Shown here piece by piece: positions 22,904 to 26,509 of a stretch of 26,509 nucleotides of DNA. The first letter of the stretch is position 1, and every line of letters starts with the position of its first letter. The position numbers were made by a program, and so were the translations under genes. A model generated the notes under the pieces. It had not been told where the DNA came from and did no database searches. It worked only from the letters and a program-made list of their open reading frames with translations. Source of the stretch: a virus; IMG/VR virus record IMGVR_UViG_3300021962_010737, positions 1 through 26,509 of that record. One strand, 5' to 3'.

Positions 22904-24220
22904 TTAGCGAGCACCAAGCTGGATAAAGGGCGAGAGCGTGGCGCTTCCCTTAGCTGGTGCCATCGGGGCCGCGATCTTTGACTGACCATCCATACGGAAC
23001 GTCGTACGGAATGCTGTCAGGTCCGCATCGAAGTACAGATGCATCGAGGTCGCAGTCTGTAAGCCACCCGCTTTGGTGATCGTCTGGTAGTAGGAGAGAT
23101 CGGCAAGCAGAACATCGCCCTGACCAGAGAAGGTATTAGCGTGTTGAGAGACAAATACTGGGCGACCGAGCAACGTGCCATAGGGCGAGACTTGGATGCT
23201 ACCGACATTCAAGCCCGTAGGCAGGTAGATCGGGTAGTTGCCAAGGGTGAGCGTAAAGAGCGCGGGCAACACATCGTTATTAACGATCCACACCGCCTTT
23301 GCAAAAGATGCGGGAGGCAGGCGCGAGATCATCTTGGCCAAGTTCTGGGCAAGAAGCGTCTGAGTGGCTTGACCCGACTCCTTGGCTACGGTGACCGTTG
23401 TTGCACTTCCCATGCAACCGACAGGCACGCCAGTTCCCGAGCCAAAGAGAATCGATTCGTTGGTTTTCCAGCGAATGGAGGTTGCGATCTTGTCTGGCAA
23501 GTAGGTTGAAAGCGCATTGGTGTCATCCAGCAACTCATCGGTGACCGGTACCAGGGCCATGAGTTTTTTCAGGCGCAGGGTTGAGAGCCCGAGAACTGGC
23601 TTAGTACTTACAGCCGGCGTTGCTTCACCTTGCCAGTAGGCACGAATACCGTTGCTGCCCCAAGGAGTAGTTTCATCCTTCGGGAAAGCCATGGTGTTGC
23701 CGGTAATCTCTACGTTATCGGTCAGCGGCAAAAGGGAGTCTTCACCAAGCGAGAGCTGGAAAATTTCCTGTGCAAACTGGGGAGGCACGAGAAATCCACC
23801 ATCTTGAGCGGAACCTTCGTTACCGAAGTTTGATGCGCTTGCAGCACCGCGGCCAGATCCAATTAAAAGGCGCTCATCAATCGAGCTGCTGGGCTTTTGT
23901 GCCTGGCAGACCGTTTTAAGAAACTCGCCCACACTCTTAAAGCCGTGTTTGGGATCCGATGCGAGATTATCAATCACGGTGATGACTGAGGAACTAGCCA
24001 GCTGAGAGGAGTGGTTCAGGTGTGCTTCTTCTGCGATGAGAGAGGCTTCACGATCGATGGCAGCAGAGCTTGCCTCGATTTTTTCCTTTAATACTTCAAA
24101 AGCACTGACTTCATCTGCATTCATGTCGCGATCTTCTGCGGCTGCGATATCAGTTAGTGTGCGGGCATCTTTAACGAGGGATGCTTTGCGAGCCTGAAGC
24201 TCTCGTAATTGCTTACTCAT
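22904..24220 (-). CDS. Major capsid protein, HK97 fold with N-terminal delta domain
   Basis: The start is set at ATG 24220 with CAGGAG upstream, giving 438 residues; open codons further up run through a hairpin and are rejected. Residues 1-~75 are a charged coiled coil (KQLRELQARKASLVKDARTL), the delta domain that serves as built-in scaffold and is normally removed by the phage protease. The conserved core begins near GNEGSAQDGGFLVPPQFAQE, with LRLKKLMALVPVTDELLDD, RWKTNESILFGSGTGVP, GTLLGRPVFVSQHA and a C-terminal FDADLTAFRTTFRMDG. It forms the icosahedral shell. The S49 protease is encoded upstream, separated by the antisense toxin-antitoxin pair. Confidence 0.93.
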   Translation of the reverse strand: MSKQLRELQARKASLVKDARTLTDIAAAEDRDMNADEVSAFEVLKEKIEASSAAIDREASLIAEEAHLNHSSQLASSSVITVIDNLASDPKHGFKSVGEFLKTVCQAQKPSSSIDERLLIGSGRGAASASNFGNEGSAQDGGFLVPPQFAQEIFQLSLGEDSLLPLTDNVEITGNTMAFPKDETTPWGSNGIRAYWQGEATPAVSTKPVLGLSTLRLKKLMALVPVTDELLDDTNALSTYLPDKIATSIRWKTNESILFGSGTGVPVGCMGSATTVTVAKESGQATQTLLAQNLAKMISRLPPASFAKAVWIVNNDVLPALFTLTLGNYPIYLPTGLNVGSIQVSPYGTLLGRPVFVSQHANTFSGQGDVLLADLSYYQTITKAGGLQTATSMHLYFDADLTAFRTTFRMDGQSKIAAPMAPAKGSATLSPFIQLGAR

Positions 24221-24238
24221 GGATATTTCTCCTGAAAT

Positions 24239-24275
24239 AAAAAAAACCGCCTTGGTCAACATGACTAAAGGCGGT
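24239..24275 (-). terminator. Terminator-like hairpin directly upstream of the capsid gene
   Basis: On the - strand ACCGCCTT pairs with AAGGCGGT, with an inner GTCA/TGAC pairing, followed by a run of T. The T-run ends 18 bases before the capsid start codon. It could terminate most transcripts coming from the protease or act as a leader hairpin of the capsid mRNA. Confidence 0.75.
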
Positions 24276-24381
24276 GATAGGGGTGCGATCAATGGATCGT
24301 GGTGGTGTGGCACAGACCTCTTAGGAGGTCGTTTTGTTACAAATCTTGGGCTAAAAATTCAGTATTGGACTGATTTAGTTG

Positions 24382-24402
24382 TTGTACAATACTTCTGTAC
24401 AA
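24382..24402 (+). promoter_or_regulatory. Operator of the yefM-yoeB pair (two TGTACA boxes)
   Basis: TTGTACA (24382-24388) and TGTACAA (24396-24402) form a perfect inverted repeat with a 7-base spacer, 16 bases before the yefM start codon. TGTACA cores are the known binding sites of YefM-YoeB in E. coli. A plausible -10 (AATACT, 24388-24393) lies inside and a poor -35 (TTGGAC, 24365-24370) 17 bases before it, so bound repressor would block the polymerase. Confidence 0.7.
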
Positions 24403-24418
24403 ACAAAAGGTGATCCCA

Positions 24419-24700
24419 ATGACCATAGAAACTACCTACAGCCAAGCGCGTGAGCAGCTCAAAGCGCTGATGGACAAAGCCACTGAAGATCGTGAAGTCA
24501 TCGTGGTGCGCCGACGTACAGGTGGTGATGTGGCAATGATCGCTGCTGACGAGCTCGAAAGCTTAGTTGAAACTGCGCATTTGTTACGTTCATCTAAAAA
24601 TGCCGAACGATTACTTACCGCGCTTACCCGTGCTCGTTCAGACTCAGTCAAACCCATCGCATTATCTGATTTACAAAATCGAGTAGGCATAGATGCGTAA
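24419..24700 (+). CDS. yefM: YefM-type antitoxin (Phd/YefM family)
   Basis: 93 residues from ATG 24419, preferred over the GTG at 24410 because AAAAGG then lies at the right distance. The N-terminal TTYSQAREQLKALMDKATED and VIVVRRRTGGDVAMIAADEL are the hallmark of the Phd/YefM DNA-binding fold. Residues ~45-93 (LESLVETAHLLRSSKNAERL onwards) form the toxin-wrapping helix region. It should neutralise YoeB and repress its own promoter through the TGTACA boxes upstream. It overlaps the toxin gene by eight bases and lies on the strand opposite to the surrounding phage operon. Confidence 0.93.
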   Translation: MTIETTYSQAREQLKALMDKATEDREVIVVRRRTGGDVAMIAADELESLVETAHLLRSSKNAERLLTALTRARSDSVKPIALSDLQNRVGIDA

Positions 24701-24962
24701 GGCTGAGCGTTTAGCCGTCTGTCACCCAGAATTTTTAGAAGACCTAGATTACTGGGTGCAGACTGATCGACGCACAGCCAAAAGGCTACTAGAGTTAATG
24801 CGCGCTATTTTGAAAGATCCATTTGATGGGATTGGTAAACCGGAGCCGCTGAAATACTTGGGAGCGGATGTCTGGTCGCGTCGAATTACGCAGGAACATC
24901 GATGTGTGTATCTTGTTAAAGCGGATCGCATCGATTTTTTGCAAGGACGCTACCACTATTAA
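24693..24962 (+). CDS. yoeB: YoeB-type mRNA interferase toxin
   Basis: 89 residues, the usual YoeB length. It keeps the motifs PEFLEDLDYWVQTDR, GIGKPEPLKYLGADVWSRRI and a C-terminal RYHY; Glu51, Arg64, His88 and Tyr89 match the expected active-site residues. YoeB binds the ribosomal A site and cleaves mRNA during translation. The gene is coupled to yefM. Its TAA directly abuts the stop codon of the phage protease on the other strand, with no base between, so the two transcription units converge without a terminator. It appears intact and should be active when YefM is depleted. Confidence 0.93.
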   Translation: MRKAERLAVCHPEFLEDLDYWVQTDRRTAKRLLELMRAILKDPFDGIGKPEPLKYLGADVWSRRITQEHRCVYLVKADRIDFLQGRYHY

Positions 24963-25889
24963 TTAGATCAATGCGAGTGCATTACGCGCCCGCTTTAGTT
25001 GAGACTGATTGCTAAGGGTATTGCCTCGAACATTGGCTTGCATCTTGGCAAGCAACTCATCAAAGGTTGCGATACCGTCCACCATGTTCTGAGCAAGCGC
25101 TGCTTGTGCACCCAGAATGCGGCCTTCGCCCATACCCGTTTGAACGTCCTGAGCAGATACCCCACGCCCGACGCTGACCGCTTGAACGAAAGCGTTGTAA
25201 TAGTCATCGACGCGGGATTGCATAAAGGCTTGCGCTTGCTCATCGAGCGGCACATACGGATTACCTTCAACCTTGAACTTGCCCGCAGAGATAAGAGTGG
25301 GTTTAACGCCATCCTCTTCAAACGCCTTTGAGTAATCAAAATGGGCTTGCCACACACCAATTGAGCCCACTTCGCCCCCGGGAGTCACATAAAACTCGCT
25401 TGCTGAGCACCCAATCCAATAAGCGGCAGAGGCTGCAAGGCTATTGGCCATTGCAATAATGGGTTTTTGCTCTCTTGCCTGGATGATTTCGTTGGCGAGT
25501 TCACTTACGCCATAGACGCTTCCACCTGGACTATCGATGTCGATCAGGATTTGGCCGACCGAACTATCTGCAAGTAATTGCTGAAGCGCCGTACAAAATT
25601 GCTGCGTGCTCGTGCAACCCGGACCCGATATGTCATCAACCATGTTTGCTCGTTGCGTGATCACTCCATAGAGTGGGAGCACCGCAATGCTTGAGCCAGA
25701 GTTTGCTGCGGCCATCTGTTTACGGGTATCGCGAATTACGCGATCGGCATTAATTTGAAACATGGTTTTCTCACTTGCCGCCTCTCCTGCAGACCAGCGC
25801 GTCAAGATTCCTGTCATAGCTTGCAGTCGTTCGGGCATCAGTGCCCAGGGTGTAGTTAAAAACTCGGAAATCAGTAGTTGTTTGTTCAT
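24963..25889 (-). CDS. Phage head maturation protease, S49 (SppA/SohB-like)
   Basis: 308 residues from ATG 25889, which overlaps the portal stop (ATGA); the longer frame to 25964 lies within portal sequence. The fold signature includes LPLYGVIT, ILIDIDSPGGSVYGVSELA, MANSLAASAAYWIG with the likely nucleophile Ser154, GGEVGSIGVWQAHFDYSKA, and ISAGKFKVEGNP with the likely general base Lys204. By family knowledge it digests the delta domain of the capsid protein during head maturation. In this phage class it sits directly between portal and capsid; here a toxin-antitoxin pair has been added after it. Confidence 0.92.
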   Translation of the reverse strand: MNKQLLISEFLTTPWALMPERLQAMTGILTRWSAGEAASEKTMFQINADRVIRDTRKQMAAANSGSSIAVLPLYGVITQRANMVDDISGPGCTSTQQFCTALQQLLADSSVGQILIDIDSPGGSVYGVSELANEIIQAREQKPIIAMANSLAASAAYWIGCSASEFYVTPGGEVGSIGVWQAHFDYSKAFEEDGVKPTLISAGKFKVEGNPYVPLDEQAQAFMQSRVDDYYNAFVQAVSVGRGVSAQDVQTGMGEGRILGAQAALAQNMVDGIATFDELLAKMQANVRGNTLSNQSQLKRARNALALI

Positions 25890-26509
25890 CGGTTCAGTCC
25901 AAATTGAATAAGAGAATCTGTCAGGGGTTTTTCTAGGAGTGGGCGCGCTTGTTGCTCTGCCCAAGTCTCGACGTAAGCGGTATCAAATCCAAACGATTGA
26001 GCAATGAGTTCTATCTCTTTAATGCCCATCGAACCCTTTTTTGCAATACGACGAGCCAGGCGGCTGGATGTTGACTGCACCAGCATGCGAAATCGTAAGC
26101 TAAGCTCGTGATCAACAGGGGCAGAAGGCAGTTTCGTGTCGTCTGCCGGTTCTGTGTCACTGCCAGGCACTTGGCCATCCTCTTGCACTAGCTCTTGCTC
26201 TTTCTCCGCCTCTTCGGCATCCTCTTCTTCGACCATGTTTAAGGGGCGAAGTGGTTGATCGAGTCCTTGTAGTGGGTTGAGGTTTTCGGAAACTCGCGCT
26301 TCGTTACGGGTCATCCATCCGTTTTGAATACCGCTCTGGTAGTAGGCCGAGCGACTCGCTGCATCGCCTCGCATGAGGTTGGCAAAATCAAACTCAATCT
26401 CGAGTTGGTCATCCTCGAGCATGAGATCAGACTCAATTGATGCCTCCCAGCGCTCGGCCCAGGGCGTCATGGTGTGCATGACAACTCCAGACTTTGCTGC
26501 TCAATATTG
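25886..26509 (-). CDS. Phage portal protein, C-terminal part; apparent frameshift near 26483
   Basis: Only the 3' part is in the window. From ATG 26479 the frame reads TPWAERWEASIESDLM, FANLMRGDAASRSAYYQSGI and NGWMTRNEARVSENLNPLQG, then LRPLNM, which is the C-terminal core of HK97-type portals, followed by an acidic tail. Upstream, this frame meets a TGA at 26501-26503, whereas another frame reads NIEQQSLEL (26482-26508), the conserved portal motif that should directly precede it. One missing base around 26482-26485 would restore a single frame. So the gene is either frameshifted, making a non-functional portal, or carries a sequencing error. The portal is the dodecameric DNA gate of the head. 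Confidence 0.85.

Larger units (their letters stand above)
8148..26509 (-). mobile_element. Prophage (left part), HK97-type head and long non-contractile tail
   Basis: A continuous block of phage head, tail and lysis genes, almost all on the - strand with many 4-base ATGA overlaps. Order from the right: portal, protease, capsid, connectors, tail tube, chaperones, tape measure, tail tip, lysis. No sheath or baseplate-wedge genes are present, so a siphovirus-like tail is expected. The lysis end faces the host kinase gene, so one attachment site should lie between about 7,988 and 8,147. Terminase, integrase and lysogeny genes must lie right of the window. A tail of roughly 210 nm is suggested by the tape-measure length and the usual ~0.15 nm per residue. 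Confidence 0.92.

Overview
The window joins about 8 kb of bacterial chromosome (1 to ~8,000, genes on the + strand) to the left part of a prophage (~8,148 to the right edge, nearly all on the - strand and read right to left). Moderate GC, a surface-adhesin locus and relatives of Burkholderiales phage families (phiE125 gp8-like connector, HK97-type head) suggest a betaproteobacterium, possibly Polynucleobacter-like. That is an inference; no rRNA or marker gene is present.

Host part: the 3' end of a large filamentous-haemagglutinin-type repeat protein (3-1637); a complete 865-residue type Va autotransporter (2052-4649); then a region of gene decay (4650-6450) with a small secreted-protein gene broken by an in-frame stop (5046-5333, -), an unknown 95-residue gene (5609-5896), an orphan open stretch (5880-6032) and a truncated aquaporin Z remnant (6118-6402) followed by a strong terminator. 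Next is an intact orphan membrane histidine kinase (6539-7987). Its promoter overlaps a near-perfect 23-bp palindrome, half of which recurs just after the gene.

Prophage part, in transcription order from the right edge: portal (cut by the window and apparently frameshifted at ~26,483), S49 head protease, a + strand yefM-yoeB toxin-antitoxin pair set antisense into the late operon, HK97-fold capsid, an unknown head protein, gp8-like connector, head closure, HK97 gp10-like protein, DUF3168-like tail terminator, tail tube, tail assembly chaperones G and G-T with a canonical -1 slippery heptamer, a 1423-residue tape measure, a tail-tip protein, an Ala-rich fibre, two tandem RCC1 beta-propeller tail proteins, an XhlA-like membrane protein, a GH108 endolysin, a holin candidate and overlapping Rz/Rz1 spanins. 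There is no sheath gene, so a long non-contractile tail is expected. Integrase, repressor and terminase are not in the window.

The most interesting signals are: (1) terminator-shaped hairpins with U8 tracts only 14-18 nt upstream of the start codons of the two most abundant virion proteins, capsid and tail tube; (2) the G-GGA-AAC frameshift site with a plausible downstream stem; (3) a toxin-antitoxin pair with a TGTACA operator, abutting the protease stop codon in convergent orientation; (4) paired RCC1-propeller tail proteins; (5) the palindrome and direct repeat around the histidine kinase; and (6) the apparent portal frameshift, which may make the prophage defective.
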